From Abditibacterium sp. (GTDB taxonomy: Bacteria; Armatimonadota; Abditibacteriia; Abditibacteriales; Abditibacteriaceae), in assembly GCA_030448265.1 (NCBI GenBank), contig JAUJNG010000024.1, forward strand, positions 1-64,000: DNA of 64,000 bases, read 5' to 3'. The notes under the pieces are model-generated. The model saw nothing but the letters and a program-made list of their open reading frames with translations. It had not been told where the DNA came from and ran no database searches. Both the position numbers and the translations under genes were made by a program. This document shows, piece by piece, positions 42,862 through 50,195 of the stretch; position 1 is the first letter of the stretch, and every line of letters starts with the position of its first letter.

Positions 42862-43662
42862 ATGACAAAGATTTTGACGGCGCTCAGCTGCGCGACCTGG
42901 CTTTTGATGCCCGCGTTTTCGGCGCAGGCTCAGAAAGCGCCGCGCGATTTCGACGGGCCAAATCGTCCCGACCGAGGCCGTTTCGACGGCCCGCGCGGCC
43001 CAGGACGGCGCGGTGACGGTTTCGGCAGCCCAGGACGGCGAGGCCCAGGCGGAGGCGGCCCGATGGGAATGAGGGGCCGCGACGACGCGCGTTTTCGCCT
43101 CGGCGGATTGTGGCGCGGCATCGGCGCACTGGAGAACAGCGAGACGCCGCTTTCCAAAGCGCAGGCGGCGCAGATCGTGGCCCTGATGCGCCCTTGGAAC
43201 AATCGAGCGCAAATGAGCGAAGCCGACGCCCAAAAACTCGACGGACAACTGCGCGCACTCTTGACGCAATCGCAAAAAACCGCGCTGGAAAACCGCCGCT
43301 TCGCCGCACGACCGGAGCGCGGGCCGCGAGAGCGTGGCTTTGAGGGACGCCGCTTCGAACGTGGGCCGCGCGGTGACGGGCCACGCGGCGACGGGCCGCG
43401 CGATGGCGGACGGCGAGACGGTGGGCCACCTGAACGTGGGCGGCGCGACGGTGGGCCGCGTGGCGAAGGTCGCGGTGCGGGTTTCGATCCGCAGAAGATG
43501 GAGACGATGCGCGCGCAGCTCGCCAACCTCAATCCTTTTTACGCGCCGACCGGCCTGAAAGAGTGGAAAACCCTGCCCCCGCCGGTGCAGCAGCGCCTGG
43601 TTGACCGTTACAAGGACAGTCGCGGCATTCTGGAGGCGCTTTCGCGCAAGTCCAGGAGCTGA
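42862..43662 (+). CDS. secreted Gly/Arg-rich protein, possible CpxP/Spy analogue
   Basis: The 266-residue protein has a signal peptide (MTKILTALSCATWLLMPAFSAQAQ), a Gly/Arg/Pro-rich stretch (about 30-75), a helical segment (about 88-140; LSKAQAAQIVALMRPW, LRALLTQSQKTALE), a second low-complexity stretch of RGPRGDGPRGDG-type repeats (about 145-210) and a C-terminal helix. The GL.R/LT..Q pattern and the divergence from a CpxRA-like pair parallel cpxP in Escherichia coli, but homology is not shown. AAGGAGA precedes the ATG. Confidence 0.7.
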   Translation: MTKILTALSCATWLLMPAFSAQAQKAPRDFDGPNRPDRGRFDGPRGPGRRGDGFGSPGRRGPGGGGPMGMRGRDDARFRLGGLWRGIGALENSETPLSKAQAAQIVALMRPWNNRAQMSEADAQKLDGQLRALLTQSQKTALENRRFAARPERGPRERGFEGRRFERGPRGDGPRGDGPRDGGRRDGGPPERGRRDGGPRGEGRGAGFDPQKMETMRAQLANLNPFYAPTGLKEWKTLPPPVQQRLVDRYKDSRGILEALSRKSRS

Positions 43663-43851
43663 AACTGAGATAGGAGTGACGCAGTTGAAATTGAACCGTT
43701 TTCCCTGCTCGTTTTTCGATGGGGAGAGAAAAGAACCATGCGGATCGCGCAACCTTTTCACTTTGTGTCGGTCGAAATGCAACCGGTTTTCGAGCGTGTT
43801 CCAGACCTTCGGCACCGCGAAGGCAACGCCTTTTATTTGGAGAGAAAAACC

Positions 43852-44481
43852 ATGAAAAACACTACACGATTCGCTCGCCCCTTGCTTTTGGGACTGGCCC
43901 TTGCCACCATGGGCGCCGCCCATGCCCAGCCCAACGCCAACAACGGCGCCGGAGCGCAGAATCCGCCCAACCAAAACGCGGGTGGACGGCGCGGCGGACG
44001 CGGCGAAATGACGGCGGAGCAGCAAGCGCAGATGCGGGCGCAAATGCAGCAGATGCGCGAACTGGGCGTGCGCCAGATGCTCACGCGGGGTGGCTTCACC
44101 GACGCGGCGCTTCAGGATGCCGTCGTGGCTTATTCCAACGAACGGAATAAAGCCACTGAAGCGTTGCAGGACAAAGCGCGCCAGTTGAACGAGGCGCTGC
44201 GCGGCACGACCGCCACCGATGCTCAACTCGCGACCCTGCTCAACGATTTTCGCGCGGCGGTCGAAGAGGAAAAAGCGCGCCGCGAAGTGGCGCAATCGGC
44301 CCTTGATGCCAAAATCGGACTCGCCGCCAAGCCGCGACTCGACGCCCTGCTCATGATGGCGGGTTTCATCGGCGACGAGGCGCAATACCTCGGCGGTGGC
44401 GGCGGACGCGGGCCAGGTGGATTTGGCGGCTTCGACGGCGGGCCAGGCGGCTTCGCCTTTGGCCGTCGAGGCCGCGACTAA
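43852..44481 (+). CDS. secreted helical protein, paralog family member 3
   Basis: The 209-residue protein has a signal peptide (MKNTTRFARPLLLGLALA), a Gly/Arg linker, a helical domain (about 55-165; RQMLTRGGFTDAALQ, AVVAYSNERN, AVEEEKARREVAQSALDAKIG) and a Gly/Phe-rich tail. The domain matches the genes at 22155 and 23019. GGAGAG precedes the ATG. An in-frame ATG at 43738 has its own GGGGAGAG and would add 38 residues before the signal peptide; I consider it a leader or chance start. Confidence 0.7.
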   Translation: MKNTTRFARPLLLGLALATMGAAHAQPNANNGAGAQNPPNQNAGGRRGGRGEMTAEQQAQMRAQMQQMRELGVRQMLTRGGFTDAALQDAVVAYSNERNKATEALQDKARQLNEALRGTTATDAQLATLLNDFRAAVEEEKARREVAQSALDAKIGLAAKPRLDALLMMAGFIGDEAQYLGGGGGRGPGGFGGFDGGPGGFAFGRRGRD

Positions 44482-44749
44482 ACGAGCCCATGCAAAGAGG
44501 CTGGGAGCGGGGGGGGAGAGTGTGGGAGAGTTTGTGTGGGGGGGGGGCGGGCGGCCTTGTTGTTTTGGGCGTAGTCGCGGGGGGGCCCGGCGGGTGCCCT
44601 TTGGGCCGGCGTCGCCCCAAAAACCCCCCCCCTTAAAATCTGGGGGGGCGCGCCTCACCGATGGCCCTAATTTTGTGGTGCTCGATGGGCCTCCCCCGCT
44701 CCCACAGCCTCCAGATTCAGTGCCCTCTTTCGATAGCCTCTAAACGAGC
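44478..44749. repeat. damaged hairpin region with G and C homopolymers
   Basis: This gene-free stretch contains runs of up to nine G or C. Its edges form an inverted repeat (GAGGCTGGGAGCGGGGG and CCCCCGCTCCCACAGCCTC) and are bracketed by an 11-bp direct repeat, CTAAACGAGCC, at 44478-44488 and 44739-44749. The reverse complement of the right part (CTGGAGGCTGTGGGAGCG) matches the hairpin core at 29425-29445. It appears to be another copy of that hairpin with its centre replaced by homopolymers, possibly a sequencing artefact. Confidence 0.7.
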
Positions 44750-44760
44750 CAGAGCCAGTG

Positions 44761-44812
44761 AAAAACGCCGGATTTTCTTCCTGTTGTGGAACAAAATCCG
44801 GCGTTTCTCATT
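44761..44812. terminator. intrinsic terminator
   Basis: AAAAACGCCGGATTTT pairs with AAAATCCGGCGTTT around a 16-base loop. It is usable from the plus strand for the secreted-protein gene, with a weak T-run. Confidence 0.75.
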
Positions 44813-44865
44813 TCGACGGTTTGCGCTTCGTCGCAGCTATCGCAAATGCAATAAAATGAGCTGCA

Positions 44866-45417
44866 ATGGTCGGAATCATCCTTCTCGTTGTGGTTGCCTT
44901 GCTGGTGGTCGTTGTCATCGCGCTTTACAACCGTTTGGTGCGACTGCGCCAGAACGTGCGCGAATCGTGGTCGGCCATCGACACCGAACTGCGGCGGCGC
45001 TACGATCTCATTCCCAACCTGGTCGAAACCGTCAAAGGCTACGCCAGTCACGAAAAAGACACCCTCCAGCGCGTCATCGAAGCGCGCAACGCCGCCGCGA
45101 GCAACAATGGCACGCCCGCGCAACAGGCCGTCACCGAAAACCAGCTTTCGGGCGCCCTGCGCCAGCTTTTCGCGCTCTCCGAAGCCTACCCCGACCTCAA
45201 GGCGAACCAGAATTTCAACCAGTTGCAGGCCCAGCTCGAAGAAACCGAAAATCGCCTGGGCCAATCACGCCGCTTTTACAACGCCAACGTGCGCGAACTC
45301 AATACGGCAACCGAGACTTTTCCCTCGGTTCTCATCGCCAACTCGTTCGGTTTCAGGCCCGAAGCCTATTTCGAAACCGACGACACGGCGCGCGCCCCCG
45401 TCGCCGTTCAGTTTTGA
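44866..45417 (+). CDS. LemA family protein
   Basis: The 183-residue protein has an N-terminal transmembrane helix (about 3-22) with the family start VALYNRLVRLRQNV. It continues with the helical LemA domain: ESWSAIDTELRRRYDLIPNLVETVKGYA, then AYPDLKANQNFNQLQAQLEETENR and FYNANVRELNTA. LemA proteins form four-helix bundles at the membrane, with no settled function. An Hsp70-like gene follows after a nested hairpin. No M48 protease partner is adjacent. Confidence 0.92.
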   Translation: MVGIILLVVVALLVVVVIALYNRLVRLRQNVRESWSAIDTELRRRYDLIPNLVETVKGYASHEKDTLQRVIEARNAAASNNGTPAQQAVTENQLSGALRQLFALSEAYPDLKANQNFNQLQAQLEETENRLGQSRRFYNANVRELNTATETFPSVLIANSFGFRPEAYFETDDTARAPVAVQF

Positions 45418-45429
45418 GTGGGGTGGTTA

Positions 45430-45580
45430 AGAACCTACCGAATAGGACGCTAACTTCGTTCGCCACCTTGGGACGCAATGCCTACGGCAAATGCCACTTT
45501 TAAAATAAAAAGTTGAGTTTCGCGAAGCGATAGCGCCCAAAGGTAGCGAACGAAGTTAGCGTCCTATTCGGATAGGTTCT
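45430..45580. repeat. very long hairpin (CCTATCCGAATAGG family) nested in a second hairpin
   Basis: The inner arms (45430-45468 and 45541-45580; AGAACCTACCGAATAGGACG) share their outer 15 bases with the hairpin at 29395. They lie between the halves of a different inverted repeat: GGGGTGGTT just left, and AACAACC with CAACCACCTC to the right (to about 45606). This looks like insertion of one hairpin into the loop of another. Confidence 0.88.
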
Positions 45581-45682
45581 AACAACCTAACAACTCAACC
45601 ACCTCAAAATCACTTAAAATTCTCTGTGCCGCGCGACATTTCTGTTGACGCGGCTAATTTCTTTCAATTCGATTTCATTATT

Positions 45683-47203
45683 ATGGGCAAAGCGGTTGGC
45701 ATTGATCTGGGCACGACGTATTCGGCAGTGGCTTACGTGGATGAGTTCGGCAAGCCCATCATCCTCAAAAACGCCGATGGGCAAATCACCACGCCCTCGG
45801 TGGTCTTTTTCGACCCGCCCCACTACACCGTCGGCGAAACCGCGCTGCAATCGACCATCACCGATGGCGACCGCGTGGTGCAGTTCGTCAAACGCTTCAT
45901 GGGCCAGCCCAACTACCGCGTCAACATCGACGGCAAAGAATACTCGCCCGAATTCGTTTCCGCGCTGATTCTGCGAAAAATCGTCCAGGACGCCGAAATA
46001 GAACTCGGCGAGGACATCGAAGCCGCCGTCGTGACGGTTCCGGCCTACTTCACCGAAACCCAGCGCCACGCCACCATGGAAGCGGGCCAACTCGCGGGCC
46101 TGAATGTGCTTCGCATCATCAACGAGCCGACCGCCGCCGCGCTGTCCTACGGCATCACGCGCCGCTCGCAGGACAAAAATATCCTGGTTTACGACCTCGG
46201 CGGCGGCACTTTCGACGTGACAGTTCTCAAGTGCGGCGAAACCGAGTTCGAGGTGCTCAGCGTGGGCGGCGACCACCGTCTGGGCGGCAAAGACTTCGAC
46301 GACCGCATCGTGGGTTACATCTGCGACCGCATCAAGGCCGAACACGGCGTCGATGTCGCGGGCGATGTCGAAGTCGAAGCGGAAATGCGCCTTAAAGCCG
46401 AGGGCGCCAAACGCCAGCTCACGGGGCGCCAGATGGTGCCGGTTTCGCTCAAAGTGCCCGACCCCGACGGTGGTGGCCGCGCCATTCCGGTCAAAGTCGA
46501 GATCACGCGCGAGGCGTTTGAAAACGCCGCCTCCGATTTGCTGGCGCGCACCGAAATGCTGCTCGAAACCGTCCTCGTCAAAGCCGATCTGGAGTGGGAA
46601 AACATCGACGAAGTGCTGTGTGTCGGCGGCAGTTCGCGGATGCCGATGGTGAGCAAAATGCTCGAACGCCTGTCGGGCAAAAAACCGCTCCTTCACGACC
46701 CCGACGAGTGCGTGGCCAAGGGCGCCGCGATTCAGGCCGCGCTCTTAACCTCGGAAAATACCCTCCCCGAAGTGTCGGTGGGCCACGTCCTGAGCCACTC
46801 GCTGGGCATCGCGGTGATGAGTCAGGGCAAACCGATTATCGACCACATCGTGCCTTCGCTCACTCGCCTGCCCACCATGCAGCGCCGCGAAGGTTACACC
46901 ACGACGACGGACTCCCAAACTGTGGTGCAAATTCGCATTTACGAGGGCGAAAGCGCCGACCCGCAATCGTATGGCAAAGGGCCGATTGGCGTTTTCAACC
47001 TCGACACCACACCGGCACGTCCCAAAGGCCAGCCCAAACTCTCGCTCGAATTTCGCTGCGACGAAAACGGGCGCATCACCGCTCTGGCCAAAGATTCCGA
47101 TACCGGACGGGAAAATTATCTGACCATCGCTTTGGCAGGGCAGAGAAGTGAAACCGAAGTGTCGGGCGAAGCGCAACTGATGAGCGAAGCCGAAGTTTCC
47201 TGA
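45683..47203 (+). CDS. Hsp70 (DnaK-like) protein lacking the lid
   Basis: The 506-residue chaperone has a complete nucleotide-binding domain (VGIDLGTTYSAVAY, INEPTAAALSYG, YDLGGGTFDVTVL, VGGSSRMPMV) and a beta-sandwich substrate-binding domain (about 390-495). It stops where DnaK's helical lid would start; canonical DnaK is about 630 residues and ends in EEVK-like tails. No dnaJ or grpE is adjacent, so this is an accessory Hsp70. The ATG at 45683 opens the domain; an upstream in-frame ATG at 45626 is unlikely. Confidence 0.9.
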   Translation: MGKAVGIDLGTTYSAVAYVDEFGKPIILKNADGQITTPSVVFFDPPHYTVGETALQSTITDGDRVVQFVKRFMGQPNYRVNIDGKEYSPEFVSALILRKIVQDAEIELGEDIEAAVVTVPAYFTETQRHATMEAGQLAGLNVLRIINEPTAAALSYGITRRSQDKNILVYDLGGGTFDVTVLKCGETEFEVLSVGGDHRLGGKDFDDRIVGYICDRIKAEHGVDVAGDVEVEAEMRLKAEGAKRQLTGRQMVPVSLKVPDPDGGGRAIPVKVEITREAFENAASDLLARTEMLLETVLVKADLEWENIDEVLCVGGSSRMPMVSKMLERLSGKKPLLHDPDECVAKGAAIQAALLTSENTLPEVSVGHVLSHSLGIAVMSQGKPIIDHIVPSLTRLPTMQRREGYTTTTDSQTVVQIRIYEGESADPQSYGKGPIGVFNLDTTPARPKGQPKLSLEFRCDENGRITALAKDSDTGRENYLTIALAGQRSETEVSGEAQLMSEAEVS

Positions 47204-47380
47204 GAAGAAGCGGAGATGGACGCTGACCGGTTCCCTCTCCACTTGTGGGGAGGGTTAGGGAGGGGCAAACCGAAAGATTGGCTGTTCCTGAATCGGTCGT
47301 TAGCCCGCCGCGCGCAGCGTTGCTGGATGCGAGAAATAATGAATTCCCACTCAGACGAACAAAGTTGTATAATCAGCATC

Positions 47381-47686
47381 ATGGCACGCTTTGGTTCAAG
47401 AATTAACAATTTCTGCATTGTTTTCGGCGCTGGCATATTCCTCTGTATCATAGGCATTATCCTGTCGCGCGTGACGGAAACTGTTTTTCATGGCTCAGAG
47501 TCGTTGCTTGGCTGGTTAATTGCTTTCTCTGTTGGTGGCACGATGCTCGTTAAACTCTCGCAGTCAAAGCGCAACACTGCCCTCACGTTCTTGTGGGCTG
47601 CTATTGGTTATGTGGGATTGTTTGGCTCTCTTGCCGTAATCGGCGTTACTCTCATTACATGGACATGGCGCTACTTCGTGTCATAG
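47381..47686 (+). CDS. cassette-borne small membrane protein
   Basis: The 101-residue protein has three predicted transmembrane helices (about 9-30, 44-60 and 68-96). A perfect TATAAT at 47368-47373 lies just before the ATG, so transcription would start at or next to the start codon (leaderless). The frame is open upstream to 47216, including an ATG at 47339, but this crosses the cassette boundary. AT-rich codons contrast with the neighbours. Family unknown. Confidence 0.6.
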   Translation: MARFGSRINNFCIVFGAGIFLCIIGIILSRVTETVFHGSESLLGWLIAFSVGGTMLVKLSQSKRNTALTFLWAAIGYVGLFGSLAVIGVTLITWTWRYFVS

Positions 47687-47708
47687 CCTGCAATTCATTA
47701 ACAGCAGG

Positions 47709-47797
47709 CGAACAAGGCGCTGCACCCGACTTTCTACAACTCTGCTCGTCGTTCCTCCTCGCTGCGCTTCCGGCGGCGGGTGAGCTTGGTCGCTCAC
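47709..47797 (+). repeat. attC-like recombination site 3 (altered core)
   Basis: GCGAAC (R''), AAGGCGCTG, CACCCG and the extra A are followed by a variable loop, CGGGTG, AGCTTGGTC and GCTCAC where GTTAGCC is expected. GCGA in R'' still pairs with TCGC at R', as if both halves changed together. Spacings equal those of sites 1 and 2. Confidence 0.7.
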
Positions 47798-47871
47798 TTG
47801 CACCGTCCACCCCTCCCTAACCCTCCCCCGCAAGCGGGAGAGGGAACCGGTCAACAACCAGTCACGCTCAC

Positions 47872-48270
47872 TCACAACGCCGACGCATCGAAACTCTGCG
47901 GAAAAAACTCCGCGAAAGGGCGCTTCACGCCTTCCCCGCTCTCGTTCACACACCACACCGCGCACTCCGGCGCCGCGAATTCCCCAATCACCTGGCGGCA
48001 CATCCCGCACGGCGGCCAGGGCGGGTCGGCCTCGCTCAACACCAAAACTTCAACGATTTCTATCGCGCCGCACGCGGCGACGGCGCTCATGATCGCGCCG
48101 CGTTCGGCGCAAATCGTGGCCCCGTAACTGGCGTTTTCGACGTTGCAGCCGCCGAAAACCTCGCCCGATGCGAGGCGAATCGCCGCGCCGACGCGAAAAC
48201 CGGAGTAGCGACTGTGCGCGTTGGCGCGCGCGGCGCGCGCGGCTTGGAAAAGATCGGCGGGAACGGTCAT
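47872..48270 (-). CDS. cdd: cytidine deaminase
   Basis: The 132-residue zinc enzyme deaminates cytidine and deoxycytidine in nucleoside salvage. Motifs are YSGFRVGAAI, ENASYGATICAERGAI (zinc Cys and catalytic Glu) and PPWPPCGMCRQVI (two zinc Cys). The start MTVPADLFQAARAA at 48270 is chosen; the frame is open for 96 codons upstream, but antisense to deoB. It is divergent from deoB by 45 bases, so they likely share a control region. Confidence 0.93.
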   Translation of the reverse strand: MTVPADLFQAARAARANAHSRYSGFRVGAAIRLASGEVFGGCNVENASYGATICAERGAIMSAVAACGAIEIVEVLVLSEADPPWPPCGMCRQVIGEFAAPECAVWCVNESGEGVKRPFAEFFPQSFDASAL

Positions 48271-48315
48271 CGCGGCCCAGTTTAACGCCCGATTCATTCG
48301 CCTAAACTGCGCCCC

Positions 48316-49434
48316 ATGCCCCGCGCACTTTTGATTGTTCTCGATTCTGTCGGCTGCGGCGCCGCTCCCGACGCCCAAAACTATGGCGACGTGGGCGCCA
48401 ACACGCTCGGCCACATCCTCGAAACCGTTCCAACCCTGCAAATTCCCACGCTGCGCCGTCTGGGATGGGGCCAAATTTTGGGTTTCGATGAGCCAAACGA
48501 GGCTTATTTCGCCCAGATGCGCCCCGCCGCGATTGGAAAAGACACCACGAGCGGCCACTGGGAACTCGCGGGCGCGATTTTAGACCAGCCGTTCGCAGTT
48601 TTCGAGCGCTTTCCCGACGAGTTGGTCGCAGCGATTGAAAAACGCGCGGGCGTGCGTTTCATCGGCAATTTTTCGGCATCGGGCACACAGATTCTGGAAG
48701 TTTTGGGCGAACAAAGCGTGGCGACGGGGCGCCCGATTCTCTACACCTCGGCGGATTCGGTCGTGCAAATCGCCGCGCACGAAAGCCATTTCGGACTCAA
48801 AAAATTGCTCCAGGTCTGCCAGGCGGCGCGCGAAGTCGCCGATAAATGGCGCATCGGGCGGGTCATCGCGCGGCCTTTCATCGGCGAAAGCGGCAACTGG
48901 AGTCGCACCGCCAACCGCCGCGATTTTTCGTTCGTGCCACCCAAAACTGTGTTAAATCAGTTGCAGGACGCGGGAATCGAGGTCGTTGGCATCGGCAAAA
49001 TCAGCGATATCTTCGCGGGAAGCGGCTTAACGCAGAGTTTCCCGACCAAATCCAACGCGGCGGGCATGGCAACCATCGAGCGCGAATGGAAAACGGGCCG
49101 CGACGGTTTGTTTTTCGCCAATTTGGTCGATTTCGACACGCTCTATGGCCATCGCCGCGACGTTTTGGGCTACGCGAGAGCGCTGGAAGAATTCGATGCG
49201 TGGCTTTCCAGCTTCATTTCGCAAATCGGGGACGACGATTTAGTTTTGATTACCGCCGATCACGGCAACGACCCGACCTTTGCGGGCACCGACCACACGC
49301 GTGAAAAGGTGCCGCTTTTGATGCTTCACCAAAACCGGCGCGACGATGGCGGCCAGCGCGATTCTTTCGCCGATGTCGCCGCGACTCTGGCGGCATACTT
49401 CGGCGCGCAATGGCCGGTGGGAAAGCCGTTTTAA
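48316..49434 (+). CDS. deoB: phosphopentomutase
   Basis: The 372-residue alkaline-phosphatase-fold enzyme converts (deoxy)ribose-1-P to (deoxy)ribose-5-P. Metal and phosphate sites are visible: VLDSVGCGAAPDA (metal Asp), the phosphothreonine in GKDTTSGHWE, NLVDFDTLYGHR, TADHGNDP and DHTREKVPLL. It lies divergent from cdd and upstream of a DeoC homologue, a standard nucleoside-catabolic set. Confidence 0.95.
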   Translation: MPRALLIVLDSVGCGAAPDAQNYGDVGANTLGHILETVPTLQIPTLRRLGWGQILGFDEPNEAYFAQMRPAAIGKDTTSGHWELAGAILDQPFAVFERFPDELVAAIEKRAGVRFIGNFSASGTQILEVLGEQSVATGRPILYTSADSVVQIAAHESHFGLKKLLQVCQAAREVADKWRIGRVIARPFIGESGNWSRTANRRDFSFVPPKTVLNQLQDAGIEVVGIGKISDIFAGSGLTQSFPTKSNAAGMATIEREWKTGRDGLFFANLVDFDTLYGHRRDVLGYARALEEFDAWLSSFISQIGDDDLVLITADHGNDPTFAGTDHTREKVPLLMLHQNRRDDGGQRDSFADVAATLAAYFGAQWPVGKPF

Positions 49435-49448
49435 AATTCACCGCCCTA

Positions 49449-49491
49449 TGCGAAGGCGCAAAGAAAATCTCTTTCCTTCTTTGCGCCTTCG
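49449..49491. repeat. intergenic hairpin (GCGAAGGCGCAAAGAA family)
   Basis: GCGAAGGCGCAAAGAA (49449-49464) is perfectly mirrored at 49476-49491 with an 11-base loop. It occupies the deoB-deoC gap. Confidence 0.88.
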
Positions 49492-49518
49492 CGTCTTTGC
49501 GGTTTTAATAAGTTCATC

Positions 49519-50181
49519 ATGACACGCTCCGAACTCGCTTCCTTTATAGACCACACGGCTCTCGAACCCGAAACCGGCGCCGCCGCCATCGAAAAACTGT
49601 GCGGGGAAGCCGCGATTCACGGTTTCGTCGCGGTGTGCGTGGCGCCGCGCTGGGTGCCGCTCGCCGCGAAAATTCTCCAGGACAGCGAAGTTCACATCGC
49701 CACCGTCGCCGGATTTCCGCACGGCGACACGCTGTCTCGCGCCAAAGCGGGGGAAACGCGCGATGCCATCGAAGCCGGCGCAAATGAAGTGGATATGGTG
49801 ATTTCGCTTGGCGCCGCGCTCGACGGCGACTGGAAATATCTTCACCACGACATCGCTGCCGTCGTGGTGGCGTCGCACGGGCACGCCCTCATCAAAGTGA
49901 TTCTGGAAACCGCCTATCTCAGCCGCGAGCAAATCATCGCCGCCTGCCGCGCCGCCACCGACGCGGGCGCCGATTACGTCGCAACCACGACCGGTTTCGC
50001 TTCGGGCGGCGCAAAAATCGAAGATGTGAGATTGATGCGCGAAGTCGTGGGCGCGGGGATGGGCGTCAAAGCGGCGGGCGGCATCGGCGATTTAGCAACG
50101 GCGCGGGCGATGATCGACGCGGGCGCGACGCGCCTGGGATGTTCGGCGTCGGTGGCGATTTTGAGTGAATTGGCGGCGTAA
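49519..50181 (+). CDS. deoC: DeoC-family (deoxyribose-phosphate aldolase) homologue lacking the Schiff-base lysine
   Basis: The 220-residue TIM-barrel protein aligns with DERA throughout: IDHTALEP near the N-terminus, VAGFPHGDT, NEVDMVISLGA (catalytic Asp 92), LIKVILETAYL, GVKAAGGIGD (second Lys 184) and MIDAGATRLG. In active DERA, the motif FVKTSTG carries the lysine that forms the Schiff base; here it reads YVATTTG, with alanine at residue 155 (codon GCA, 49981-49983). All other regions are well kept. It follows deoB, so context still says deoxyribose-5-P metabolism. Confidence 0.85.
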   Translation: MTRSELASFIDHTALEPETGAAAIEKLCGEAAIHGFVAVCVAPRWVPLAAKILQDSEVHIATVAGFPHGDTLSRAKAGETRDAIEAGANEVDMVISLGAALDGDWKYLHHDIAAVVVASHGHALIKVILETAYLSREQIIAACRAATDAGADYVATTTGFASGGAKIEDVRLMREVVGAGMGVKAAGGIGDLATARAMIDAGATRLGCSASVAILSELAA

Positions 50182-50195
50182 AGTGGAGTGTCAAA

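Larger units (their letters stand above)
47299..47797 (+). mobile_element. lone attC gene cassette 3
   Basis: A GTTAGCC core at 47299-47305 (preceded by TGAATCGGTC, like the end of an attC) opens the segment. A lower-GC gene follows, and an attC-like site with an altered R' core closes it at about 47709-47797. It lies entirely between the arms of a long hairpin. Confidence 0.65.
47224..47854. repeat. inverted-repeat arms (GACCGGTTCCCTCTCC family) enclosing cassette 3
   Basis: TGACCGGTTCCCTCTCC...GGGAGGGTTAGGGAGGGG at 47224-47264 is mirrored by CCCCTCCCTAACCCTCCC...GGAGAGGGAACCGGTCA at 47809-47854. The roughly 540 bases between contain the attC cassette, so the cassette occupies the loop of a formerly compact hairpin. 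Confidence 0.88.

Noticed and set aside
43738-43851. Separate small gene before the third secreted paralog
   Set aside because: It has a plausible ribosome binding site, but is in frame with the following gene and has no stop; treated as a possible leader of that gene.
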